In this document: piece by piece, positions 33,480 through 44,660 of the stretch
Layout: each line of letters opens with the position of its first letter
Position numbering within the stretch: the first letter of the stretch is position 1
Assembly: GCA_914767715.1 (NCBI GenBank)
Contig: OU612070.1
Location: 1,505,501 to 1,569,500, forward strand
Direction: 5' to 3'
Length of the DNA stretch: 64,000 nucleotides
Origin: Membranipora membranacea
Taxonomy: Eukaryota > Bryozoa > Gymnolaemata > Cheilostomatida > Membraniporidae
Notes under the pieces: generated by a model
The model's database searches: none
Told to the model about the DNA's origin: nothing
Seen by the model: the letters and a program-made list of their open reading frames with translations, nothing else
Translations under genes and position numbers: made by a program

Positions 33480-34861
33480 CTAATCTTGGCCAATATTCAA
33501 TCCAATAATCAAGCATGGCATTGACTTTGACTTTTGACAGAGTAGCCAAGATAGCAAATTTCACAATTTCATATTCAACTTTCCATCAAATGTAGGTATG
33601 AGTGAGTAGTTACCCTTTTACTTTTTGGTGATTCTGGTACAATATTTTACTAAGCAAATGAGTTACTTATGTGCAGACTGCAGGTTATATATGATGATAT
33701 GAATCTATAGCTGTACATTAGTCGGGTGAACAAACATATGGTCAAACATAGCCTCGGCTTCCCTCAACCCAAATTTAATTCCTAGTAGACGACATCCTTG
33801 CCTCTCAGGCATTATGCTCAAAGATAATAACTCTCAAGATATCCTTCAGCTAAGGTTGGCTATAATCTCCCCTCTTACTGAACCAAACGTGCACCAAACG
33901 TGCACTACAGGTGTACGTTTTTATTCAATTTTGCTTAGAACAAAGTTCCTATCTAGCACGCCTGGACAGGCTGTACCGCACACACCATTAAATCTTGGGC
34001 CCTGATGTGTGAAAACTTGATTCCTCCTGTAGGGATATTTTCCTAAAGGTTGGCTTGCCAAGTTACAGTGTTTACCATGATTACATGATGAATTGCTGTG
34101 TTTGCAAGGACCTATGTTTTCACCTATGTTTGCCGGTGCCAGCCACAAGGGCTAACAATAATGTTGTGTTGACACCCGGTGTTTGCTATGTTTTATAGTA
34201 TAACGTACGTTTTACATCTTGCCATAACCTAAGGTCAACCACCTCAATCAGAAGATGCTAGATGCCATCACAGAGTAAGGTTATATCCATACTCTGCCAT
34301 CTAGCGCAAGAAAAGCGAGGAAGAGTCAATTAAGACAACAACCATATGGCTGTTGAATCTAGTCAAAAAATTGTTGAGCGCTAACAAGTTAAGAAAATTA
34401 GACTAACAAAACTCAACAAGGCAGAACCATCTGAAGTGAAGGCGGAATGCGATGTCAATCCATTCGAGTTTGAGAGCTGATGAGTAAAATACTGTGCACT
34501 ATAGCAACTTTGAATCTTAAGTATTCAGTAAGTACCAATCCAGCCACCGATAGAATATGCAATGAGATGTCAGCATGTGTTACACCTAGTCAATGGCAAA
34601 GACTTGTTCTTGAGGTTCAATTTTCAATATTATCAGCATATAAGTGATTTATTATGCATCAACTCCTCTAACAAAGTGTAAATGTTTTAGAAGGAGTTTC
34701 CCTCACACTGACATTGATAGGGCAACTTCTAAAATGGGTCTCATAAAAAAAGTCTAACTGTATTGGTTGCAAAAATAATGAATGATCAAAATAGGTTTCT
34801 GAGAGAACATCAGTTACTTCAATGCTTCTGGAGCTTTTCCGGAGTTGTGCTATGATATATA
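33480..34861. other. Gene-poor stretch
   Basis: No supportable exon. A 75-codon minus frame at 33921-34148 with six cysteines attracted attention but has no splice or family support. Otherwise AT-rich. Confidence 0.35.
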
Positions 34862-35279
34862 TGTTACAGCCATCACCTGTCATGTATCAGGTCATGACCG
34901 TTCTGGCTGTCACTGGAAATGCCATATTATAATAAAAGTCATTTCTTATTCACTTCCAGTGGCAGAAATAATGACATTTTAATAGACATTTATAACAATA
35001 ACAATGACCAAATAATGGTCTGTGTCCTGGTGTATGTGATTATGCTTTGCTGTCTTGATGAGTGTGAGCCAATTAATTCTCGCTTTGCTATTACCTAGTT
35101 TTTGCAATTCATTGATATCATATGATGTCCTGTTTTTACATCGTTTTGGTAGTACTATATAAGAGATAGTTTTTACTCCGTTTTAAGAGAGCAATAAAGA
35201 TGCTTGTGTGCAATTAATAGTCTCGTCAATTCCCCTAGTAACCGCTCAGTGTGCGGCATAGCGGTTTAGTGTCGTCACA
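34862..35279 (+). mobile_element. Probable solo LTR
   Basis: A 418-bp segment starts TGTTACAG and ends GTCGTCACA (TGT...ACA), with TATA on both sides as a possible 4-bp TSD. Internally it has a promoter-like TATATAAG near 35157 followed by AATAAA at 35193-35198, the order expected for U3-R in an LTR. No internal retrotransposon genes flank it, so a solo LTR is likely. The TSD is low complexity, which limits certainty. A second copy would settle it. Confidence 0.45.
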
Positions 35280-35551
35280 TATAGATAAACAAACAAATAC
35301 CAACATGCATATAATATGTATACATAAATATTTGCCAAGGAAAGTGGTTGATTTAGTGTATAATGAAAGAATTGCATAAGACCACACTGAAAATGTATTG
35401 TGCTAAGGAATGTTGAATGTCATTTCAGATAACAGAAACAACGGTTTCCCTGAAAAGCTTAAATGTCTTAATTCTTGTTATCCTCACTACACCAGACCTA
35501 GAGAGTGCCATGTCCTTCCAACTTTTGACCATGTTTACCTCGAGAACATCA

Positions 35552-38500
35552 CTACACTAAGTTGATTGGATTGCCCTCCATATCCAGCCATGGCCACCAG
35601 ACTCCCCCACGGAGGCTTGGATTAGACACTTCCCATTGTTCTGGTACATTATTGGGTGGTACAGATCTCTCAAGGAACTCAGCCAATCTGGACAGCATAA
35701 CATCCACTATACCAGGTAATGTCTGTATGAAAACAAGATTCAGAAATGAATAGTTATCTCCTTCCATAGTAATTGGATGACATTTGAAGGGGTTAGAGAA
35801 GGGAAAGGGAGATTTGAGAAGATTAACAGTGCAAACAGATAAATCCCTTTTGAAACAAGAATCTATAACTTAATGGCGAACAAAATCAAATCCTTTTCTA
35901 ATGGTGTGTCATATAGTCAAACTGACCTGAGATAGATCTGTTGTCTCGTAGGGATCTGCTGTGATATTAAACAGGAATATGTTCTGGACATCTTTAGGGT
36001 CCATTTTGTTGAGGATCTCTTCTTCTAAATCGTTAGCTGCCTTGCCTTCTATCTGCATAGCTGCAATAGTATATTGGTTGTATAAAAATGAAAAGTTGCC
36101 ATTTGGTTTGTTAATGATAGTACATGACCTCCTCATTTAACCTCATAAGACATCCTCATCCTCCTTCCTCCGGGATATAGTGTCAAATTGGGTTCCATCT
36201 GGAGAACCATCTACCGTACATTAAAATTATTTTTCAGATTTAACATCTGCATTATCGACAACTTGGAGAGACTAGGCTTTTCAAAATGTAACAATAATAT
36301 TACTCTATCAAGATATTTACCTTCAGTGCTGACAGGTGGATAACGACCACCTCTTCGTGGATTACCAGTTAGCAGCTTCATGTGGCCCATCCTTAGACCA
36401 GCCTGAAGCCGATTATCAAATGGTGATCCCTCCTTCAAAACTCCATACTCAGTTGAGAGCGGGTCTATATTGTAAACCATTTCCTAGAAGCAAACCTCAA
36501 CTATGCAAAAATAGTCTTGGGATTGTTTTCACACAAATCTGAAATAATTTCTTGAAATCTTTCGTATGAATTGGGATTGAAAAAAATTCTTATGATCACA
36601 TTGCAAATCCGAATACTCTAATTTTTCACAAAATGCTATCTGATTTGCTGTCTGATTTATTTGAAAATTCAAGTCAATATCTATGTAAACAGCATTAGTT
36701 AGAAAGGTGGAATGGAAAAGCTTCTCATCGATTTGGGCCTGGAGCAAGAGGGAGAAGGGTTACAATGACTAATGGGGAATCAGATGGAACAATTATGAGG
36801 AGACGTTTGAGCCTAAGAATATCCAGAAGCTGAATCACAGGACTGGTTCGTATAAACAAGAAGTAACAGCTTCTCCTTGGTAAACTTTTTTTTTATCCCA
36901 GTCTCTTGGTTTCATTTCACCGTTACGGATAGATTGGCTGAGGGTCTATGGATAGGCTGGCTGCGGGGGATTACACCCATGAATCATAACAAAAAAATAG
37001 AAGTTTGCACAAGTGTGTGGCCTTACCTTTAGACAAAGAGATGTATTAATTTTATCTGGTGGCTTTGGCTGGTCAAGCAGGCAGAAAATTAGTCTATGAA
37101 GTTTAACTGACAGGATAGGGATAGATAAATTGCATATTTTAGATTAATCTCATCAATTTAGTGTTCTTACATGTCTGGGGCTATGTCTAAGTTCTTACAT
37201 GTCTGGGGCTATGTCTAAGTTCTTACATGTCTGGGGCTATGTCTAAGTTCTTACATGTCTGGGGCTATGTCTCAGTCTCCCCTGCAGAGCTGACCATTGA
37301 TTGACACTATCCAGTCCTCCAGGTATGCTGATTCCTGCAGCATGGAGGAGTGTCGGGTACCAGTCAGAGATGTGCATCAGCCCATTGTACACAGTCTTAT
37401 GCCTGGGTGCTTTTGGGCCACTCATAAAACCTGCAACTCTAGTACCTGAAAATTGTAATTATAGATATATAAGGTAAAATATAGCTATCAACTGAATTCT
37501 ATAGTCATGGGTAATTTACATGCCATTTTGAGTGTGAGTAATATATCAACATGTAAATATAATAATATAGTAGAAAACACATCTCTACCCATTTATGTGT
37601 TGATTTTACATGTTTTATCAATGTGTGTTTTGTTCTCACTTACCTCCTTCCCACAAACTTCCCTTTGTACCACGTAGCGGGTAGTTTGTTCCGACACCTC
37701 CCCGTGCCTGGGAAGGAGCCCCGTTGTCACTTGAGTAGATAAAAATTGTGTTCTCCCAAAGTCCTCTACACTTCAGAGCATTAGTTATGTTGCCTACAGC
37801 TTCATCCAGCATGGTTATCTGTCCTGTGAAGTTATTAAGATGAAGACCGACATTACATAACTTTTAACAGAACAAGATCTGCTAACCTCCGACTTATACA
37901 TGTATCAGTTTGTCGACTGCATATTCCTGATTTGTGGTCTTCTTGTCTTGCATAAAGGAGGCTACACAAAGAATACGCAATGTGTTCACAATCGACAAAA
38001 AGGATGATAATATTGGCATCGGCAACAATTCAGGGTTCAGGATATGTCTGGCGGTTAAGGGTTAGGATTCGGCAAGGTTTAATTCCTGCCGCCAGACATC
38101 ATTTTGGATTAGGCACTGGTGAGCCGTTCATCATATAGCCAGGTATGGTCAGATTGACTGTGTGCTCGCACACAGTATGTATATCCCCCTCTTCCTCATT
38201 GAAAAAAGAGTAGTCAGTTATGGCGGGCAAGGGTATATAGGCTTGGGCCTTAGGGGGTCCGCCAAATAGAGCAGTCAAAAATGACACTGTATATGAGATG
38301 AAAATTATGATGAAGAAGACAACAATGCATTAAACAAGATATATCTTTGGTGACAATATAGTATCTCAGAGCGGGTAAAATGTCAAAAGAGTTTTTTACT
38401 TACCATAAAGGTCAATATCAGCTGAGTTTTGTTTAGCTAGTTTGGGGTGACATGATGTTAGCAATCACTGATTTTTATTAGCCAATTTTGGAGCAAAAAA

Positions 38501-40719
38501 ACAAAAAGGGTGCATAACGTGAGCTAGGATTTCAATATTTAAACCATTTTATAAGAAAATATTTCTTCTTCTAAGATATTTCGATTTCATTAGACCTACC
38601 TGCTAATGCCCTCCTGTCTTTATTGTCAATGTAACTGTACTGTTTTGTGTAGCTCGCAGGTATTTGATAAGGAGTATGTCCATTTTTTAGCGCTACATGC
38701 ATGTACATTGGAGGTGAGTTCCCATCCTGTAATAAGAAAGTTGAAATTGCTACTATATCAATTGTTTCTCATGTCATCATATTGAATTATTTTCATTTTC
38801 ATGTCTCATTTGATTTTTGTGAGAAAACAATTATGGCATTTAGGACAATATTCGTATTGCCACTTCTGACATGGAAACATACTTGATGTCAAAGCCTGTA
38901 CGCAGTGATCATATTTATGCATAGACTTAATCATTATTATGTCTATGTATTTATGTGATCACCAAGGAAATGATATATATTGTACCAGATTTGCCATTTT
39001 TCACAGAGCTGATGAAAAGAGGTAAAGAAGAGCGATGGATGGAAATAAACTAGAAGGGCAAGTTTTATTGCCAAGTTTACCTTTTGGTTAATGATACGGA
39101 CAGCTTCATCAGCGAATACAAGGGAAGAATATTCACCGACCCTACTGGAATCAGGAGTTGTGTTATTCCAGAAATCTAATCCACCATACGGAATGCCTGT
39201 ATTAGCATCAGTGGTAACATCTAAAACATGGATTGTGAATACTTTTGTTGGGTAATAAAAACAAAAATTGTCATCATGATTGCATAACTAAAATCAGCTA
39301 TATATGCCAAACCGAATATCTGATATGGTATGAAGTCCAGTCCAGGTGAATATCATGAGTTCTATTAATTAATTAGCAACAATTAATTAGTTCTCAGGCT
39401 ATCAATATTATTCAGTGACTAAGTTTGGTTCGAGACAAAAAATTGAGAAAGATTTGACCTCAAACTTGAATACATTCTACAATATGTCATAACATAGAAA
39501 TTGCATATATAACACCAATGACATCACCTTTTCCAAGTTCAAAATTTGGCTGGCGAACCTCAGTCTAACAATAAATCATGCTGCACTTGAAATTAATCAC
39601 TCAGTTGCTGGCAAATGATACAATGCAGCATTTTTTTACCTCTAACAGGCTCAACTATTTTTGGAGGGCTGAACACACATTCAAACAAATGTGCATAGGA
39701 ACAGCAGATAATAATAGTAATGATGTATGCATGGATAAAAGGACTTACACTGATGAGTATAGTAGTCTATTCTTCCTTGCATACATCCGAAGTAGGTATC
39801 GAATCCTCTGTTCTGTGGTCTATATTCCTCCTGGTACATTCCAAGATGCCATTTACCTAAAAGATGAGAAAACAAATTTTTGTCGCAGAGAGGTAAAACC
39901 GCTGACTAAATAGAAATCTAATTTTTTTTGCATGAGAATGGCCGCAGCCTATTAATGTTTATTTGTTGTTATAAACAAGACGTGATACCGATGATAAATT
40001 TAGCTACCTGTACTGTACCCGCCAAAAAAATCCAAAAAAATTAAACATTTATAGTCATGTTGGCCATCGATCTTTTAACATTCTTAAAAAGATCGATGAC
40101 CCTTATTATTACAGTCCTTAACAGGTCATGAACACTCACCAATCGCATGCGTGTCATATCCTTTTTTCTTTAACTGTTCAGGAAGCAGGCTGAAGTTAAG
40201 GGGAAGTCCCCGTGGCTGTGATCCTCTAACAACTGAATGCTGAAGTCCAATGTTTATTGCATATCGCCCTGTCATATTACACACAAAACAAAGTATCACT
40301 ACAAGTTTTTGATGCACCCAAAAAGCTGGGCTGGTTAAAATGCTCTCTTTATAACTCCTTTTACAAGACGTAACAGAACCAGTTTATATGATATGCCATG
40401 ACATATTTTTATCCTTACCAGTCATAAGAGCTCCTCGTGATGCAGTGCATGAATGCTGAGCATAATAATTGTCCAATATGATTCCTTTCCTGGCTAGTCT
40501 GTCCATCACTGGAGTCTTGATCCCTTGCCCAGCACCCCCATTGTAACCGATGTCTGGATATCCGATATCATCAGACAGGACAAATATTATATTAGGGGGT
40601 GTTTCCTGTCTCCTTCTGTATCCTCCCCATGGCCTGCTGCTGGCAGCATATATTGTTGCTATCTGACAGCACGATATAATGAGCAACAGAACAAATAAAC
40701 AGTTTACCAGTAGTGACAT
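35552..40719 (-). CDS. Arylsulfatase (ARSB-type), ten exons, CTASR active-site motif
   Basis: Exons on minus: 40719-40419, 40268-40140, 39856-39749, 39220-39081, 38726-38600, 37823-37644, 37445-37255, 36483-36321, 36060-35927, 35722-35552. All are GT-AG with matching phase and total 1644 nt (547 residues plus TAG). A signal peptide (1-25) directs it to the secretory route or lysosome. Arylsulfatases hydrolyse sulfate esters, for example of glycosaminoglycans, using Ca2+ and a formylglycine made from an active-site Cys. Expected residues are present: D50-D51, C91, K145 and H147 (KWHLGMY), H243, D301-N302 and K322 ([11 protein letters not shown]). The signature is CTASR instead of the animal CXPSR, so formylglycine conversion may be altered. 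Closest family by eye is ARSB/I/J. The exon 7 donor lies in a 28-bp tandem repeat, and intron 5 holds an alternative terminal exon. Confidence 0.92.
37164..37275 (-). repeat. 28-bp tandem repeat duplicating the exon 7 splice donor
   Basis: Four near-identical 28-bp units (starts 37164, 37192, 37220, 37248). The first one met in gene sense spans the end of sulfatase exon 7; each unit repeats the donor context AGACAT/GTAAGA. The model uses the most upstream donor (exon end 37255), which keeps the frame. Each further donor adds 28 nt, and reading through hits a stop, so alternative use would truncate the protein. Confidence 0.9.
38099..38286 (-). CDS. Candidate alternative terminal exon of the arylsulfatase
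   Basis: Within intron 5, a long pyrimidine tract ending ATATACAG (AG at 38288-38287) opens a 188-nt segment that continues exon 5 in the correct phase and stays open for 62 residues to TGA. The added tail includes [15 protein letters not shown] and [13 protein letters not shown]. Using it would yield a short isoform lacking the DNG and lysine active-site residues of exon 6. It could instead be a stray exon from another source; the tail has no recognised family. Confidence 0.4.
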
Positions 40720-41669
40720 TGCGGTAGATGACCTCTTATGGATGCACAGATGAGATCTCTGACACCTCTTTCACTGATCATCAGGGTTTTATATCCTACA
40801 AGAGTACTTAATTTGAAGGCTTAGATTATTGCTGTGGTTATAGAATGATGTATGGATGATAAAATTTGATAATGCTGTGATCCCCACTGCTACCAATATC
40901 AATTTGAAACCAACTGATACTTTCGTCATAAGAGTCTCAAGGCTGCACTGTGGTTTTTAGGGATGAACAGTACCATGCTGTTACCAACCTGTAACTGGTG
41001 ACATGTAATAAATCAAGCCAATGAAAATACCTCTCCTACCCAAGGGTTTCAATAGGCTTGAAGGACCATAATACGTGCCGTGGTTATAGAATGATGTATG
41101 GATGATAAACTTAAAAAATGCAAGTCACCTTCCATGCCCAACTGCGTCAATGACTATTCCCAACTGCATTAGCGTGTAAACAATCAGCTACTAATAAATA
41201 CCATCTTAGACAACCAATGACAGACTGTCAATAAGATAATACTCATTTACCAATTCATCTGTTTTTACCTGTCAGTGTCACTCATTCAATAGCTTTCTAT
41301 GGAGACAATGGTTCCCTTGTGATACCGCAGCATGCCATTTTAACATAACAGCAATTAATCTTAGTGCTGGAGTGTATGCAGAAATTTCACAGATGAGACC
41401 TCAATCTGGAATTTTTCGGTGTTCTCACATAAAAATAAGCTAAGATCTCAACCACGAACACATTACATCTCAAATTTCATTTACAGGGCAAGTGGGTTGA
41501 TGCCACTGAATGTTTTAGCCAGCCATATTAAGTGTCTCCTGTCTCTTTTACTATGTTACGCATCCAGTTTATATATTTGTTCTGTACTAGCTACTGACTG
41601 TGATTTTTAATTGCAAGGTGTACAGGAAGCCTGTGGGAGAACTGATTGGAGGGAAACAGCTGGCAACTT
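40720..41669. other. 5' flank of the arylsulfatase gene
   Basis: No exon supported. A 30-bp perfect direct repeat beginning GTGGTTATAGAATGATG occurs at 40834-40863 and 41080-41109, 246 bp apart, upstream of the sulfatase start. Any regulatory role is speculative. Confidence 0.4.
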
Positions 41670-42224
41670 GCTTTCGTCAATTGCGGCAGGAGTTTACAAA
41701 AAATTTCAGATACATATTTTTATTGTATCTTTTTGGCTTTGTCAAATTTTTCCGAATCTTATTCAAATGGGTGTTGCATTGCATCAATCAATTTCGATTT
41801 GTTCAAGTTGTGACTGTATAATTTTGAATTTGGCCACCCCACTTGCGGAGCTTGTTGGAAGCATTGGCCTATCACTGGGGGAGGAGTGGTGACAAAAAAA
41901 ACCCAATGCTAAAATGAGTTCATGTAGCAAAGATACCAATTCAAGATAAAAGTTCAACGAAGGTTAATGGCTTGCTGTTTTAAATAATCTTCAATTCTAT
42001 TTATCCTTAAATTATTCAATCTGTTTCACCTTTTTCAACCACACTTTGCAATGTTTTGCTACGGATTATTTGGAATGGGTCTGTGACAAGACTTCAATGT
42101 TTTGGTTTTTTGTCTCTGGATTAGGCCATATTTCTCCCATTCATTTACTGTGAGGGTTTTTGTCAACCCTGTAGTGGATGATGTTTTGTTGTCCGGGCGT
42201 ACTTTGTTCGGCAACAAAGGTTAA
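41670..42224 (+). repeat. Dispersed repeat, copy 1
   Basis: This 555-bp sequence recurs in reverse complement at 46195-46757. It runs from GCTTTCGTCAATTGC to CAACAAAGGTTAA at clear homology breakpoints. No terminal inverted repeats or coding domain were recognised, so the element class is unknown. The copies differ by many substitutions and small indels. Confidence 0.85.
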
Positions 42225-42232
42225 GAATTTCA

Positions 42233-42662
42233 TTACATTTCCAATGATTCTTTAACTGGTTTGTAACTTTGAATACTGACCAGCAAAATGTGACCGTTGA
42301 GTGTATAGTTTTTGCTTGTGATAGAACATACCCTATAGGAGTTTAATTTTTAGCTAGAGTTTAATTTCGCTACTATGGTGAGTGAGTTTAATTTAAGATA
42401 CACTAAATTTCGCTAGTAGGCATACTAGCAAAAATTTTTTTAAAATGTCCAAGCTGGGGTTCGAACCCAGGGGATAACCCTCCATTGATGGCAAGGCACA
42501 GTGTTAGAACACAGTGTTTCTTTAGTTTTAATTCTAGTAGCTAGAATTAATACTAAAGAAACACTATGTTCTATCACAAGCAAAAACTATACACTCAACG
42601 GTCACATTTTTCTGGTCAGCATTCAAAGTTACAAACCAGTTAAAGAATCATTGGAAATGTAA
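42233..42662. mobile_element. Foldback element with 98-bp inverted repeats and tRNA-like T-arm
   Basis: The arms 42233-42330 and 42565-42662 are reverse complements with only two mismatches. A second, smaller palindrome around 42517-42565 (AGTGTTTCTTTAG... and its complement) sits inside the right arm. The central region, read on minus, contains a perfect tRNA T-arm, CTGGG-TTCGAAC-CCCAG (42453-42469 region). No transposase is present. It begins 8 bp after the end of dispersed repeat copy 1. Confidence 0.8.
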
Positions 42663-43734
42663 CGAATGTCTTTCTTAAAGTGCTACCACAACACACTCAG
42701 AGTAGTTTTTTATGGTTTTTGCAACTGGTGAAACACCTATTCCAAATGCCCTCAGTAATTTTATAGGAACATATTGTATAACAAAAATCCTCCCTCATGC
42801 TGATTTGAAAATATCAACCTAATCCATTGATTATTAGTGACATGACTCACTGTTACGGTTCAGTGGTTCTATCTGAAAAGAATTTTCTTTAGGAATGCAA
42901 TAGTTAAGTAGTCAATATTAATCATATCTGTGCTGCTTTAAGTTTTGTCACTGGCCTTTGTACCAACAGATGCCTCTTGCAACATGCCTTGTCAACAGCC
43001 GATTTAGTGGTGACATGGTTGTAGCTTTTGGAAAAATCCATGATCAACGATATGGCAAGCAAAGTCATCGCATAAACGGCAGCAATTCATATAGTGTTTA
43101 TTCTTTATATAGGTGCAACAACTTGGTTAAACTATATTTCGATTCATTCTTATCGCTTTCCAGCCTGAACACATATATACATTTGTACCCTATACGAGTG
43201 AATGTTAGCTTTAGTTTATTTTGGCTAGCTGAATGTTAGCTATCACTAAATAATATCACGGTAAGGATGGAGACAATGAAGTATCGGAAAACCTAATGTT
43301 TTCAGAAGTTCATAATATTGCAGTGTGGTATACACTCAAAAGAGATCAAAGTAATAGGGTTTGAGGATAAGCCGAAAGAGTCGTGTCCAAGCTAAAAATG
43401 TGATAGCTGCGGCACTGTGAAATTGTATGCACCCACTATAACTTCAGGTTATGCTGGCGGACCAGTTCTGATGATTGACAATGATGATTTTATTTTTTGT
43501 AGCATATATATGTCTGATAAATACTTGATGTATAGAGACGTTTCAGGGAGCAGTATAAGCGTTACTCCGGAATAATATGAGCAATGCAGTTGGTTTAAAT
43601 AGTCTTCCTATATTTAGTGAAAGTGTAGATATCCATTCTCAGCAAGCGATATCTATTATCAGCATCAAGTGTCTCAATCTAAAGGTTGTATAACGGCTGT
43701 AATATGTCCACAGATCATGCAGGTCAGGGGGCGG
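42663..43734. other. Gene-poor stretch
   Basis: AT-rich sequence between the foldback element and the LINE 3' end. The 93-codon plus frame at 42958-43239 has no similarity or splice support. Confidence 0.35.
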
Positions 43735-44660
43735 TTATTGATGATGATGTTGATGATGTTTGATGATGTTTGTTTATTTAGACATTTCCGGTATCACTCC
43801 TAAAAAGGTTGACAAAATTGAAATGTTTACATAAAAATTGATGGAAAAATATTGCACTAGTTGAAAAATCTCATATAGAATTCCAAAAGGCTCTTCTGCC
43901 GTTTTACAGTGCGGCATATGCTGGGTCGGTATTTGTCGATTACTGCTTTACGGGCGGATTTTCTTTGAGTGTTAGGTCTGATTCTATTGTTCAGCGGATG
44001 GGTATTATCGGTTGAAATTTTTAAAAAGTGTCCGCTGCATAGAGACATTAAGAAGTCGGATATATAGGATAAGGCTAGCTTGGTCAGTCTATCGTCATAG
44101 TGCTCTATGTGTGGCATCATCATGCGTGTAGCGTATCTCTGCACTTTCTTTAGTTTCTCTTTATCGGCTTCGGAGATAAACTGAAACCATACTGGGCAGG
44201 CGTAGGAAAGAACGGGTTTGACATTGGCAGCATAGAATGTTATCAGTCCTGCGGTGTTCATACCCATGGTCTCAAGCTGCTTCATCAGATACAGTCTGCT
44301 ATTGCATTTGCTCACGACAGAGTCTATGTGGTCACTAAAAGACAGTTGAGAGTCTACAGTGACTCCTAATAGTTTAGCAGATTTAGATGGGGAGATAAAA
44401 GTATCATCACTGGGGTTTACATCGAGGTTCATACCAGGTCGGTCAGAAAAAGCAATATTCAATACAACAGTCTTACTTGAGTTGAGAAGCATACTGTTTT
44501 CTAAAGACCAACTATTAGCATTTGATATAGCATCAGAGACATTGTCATCGGTGAGGTTTACAATAGGCTTATAAAATGTGGTGTCATCTGCGTACTTCAC
44601 ACAATTAAAACCTTCAGCTTTCAAGTCATTATTAAATTGTCCAGAAAACTTGACACACTG
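43735..44660 (-). mobile_element. 5'-truncated CR1/L2-like LINE, RT C-terminal half and 3' tail
   Basis: A minus-strand frame from about 44660 to a stop at 43857 carries CVKYADDTTFYK (catalytic YADD), AKLLGVTVDSQLSFSDHID, LITFYAANVKPVLSYACPVWF and KLKKVQRYATRMMM, the standard end of CR1/L2/Jockey-group ORF2. A short 3' UTR ends in an ATCATCAAC-type microsatellite at about 43738-43770, typical of CR1/L2 tails. The frame is open over 255 codons, so decay is modest. It starts just before YADD, so most of the RT is missing. Confidence 0.88.

Noticed and set aside
33921-34148. Small cysteine-containing secreted peptide
   Set aside because: No signal peptide, no splice context and no conserved cysteine spacing that I recognise.
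39578-39913. 111-codon plus-strand gene
   Set aside because: Antisense to sulfatase exon 3 and its introns; shadow frame.
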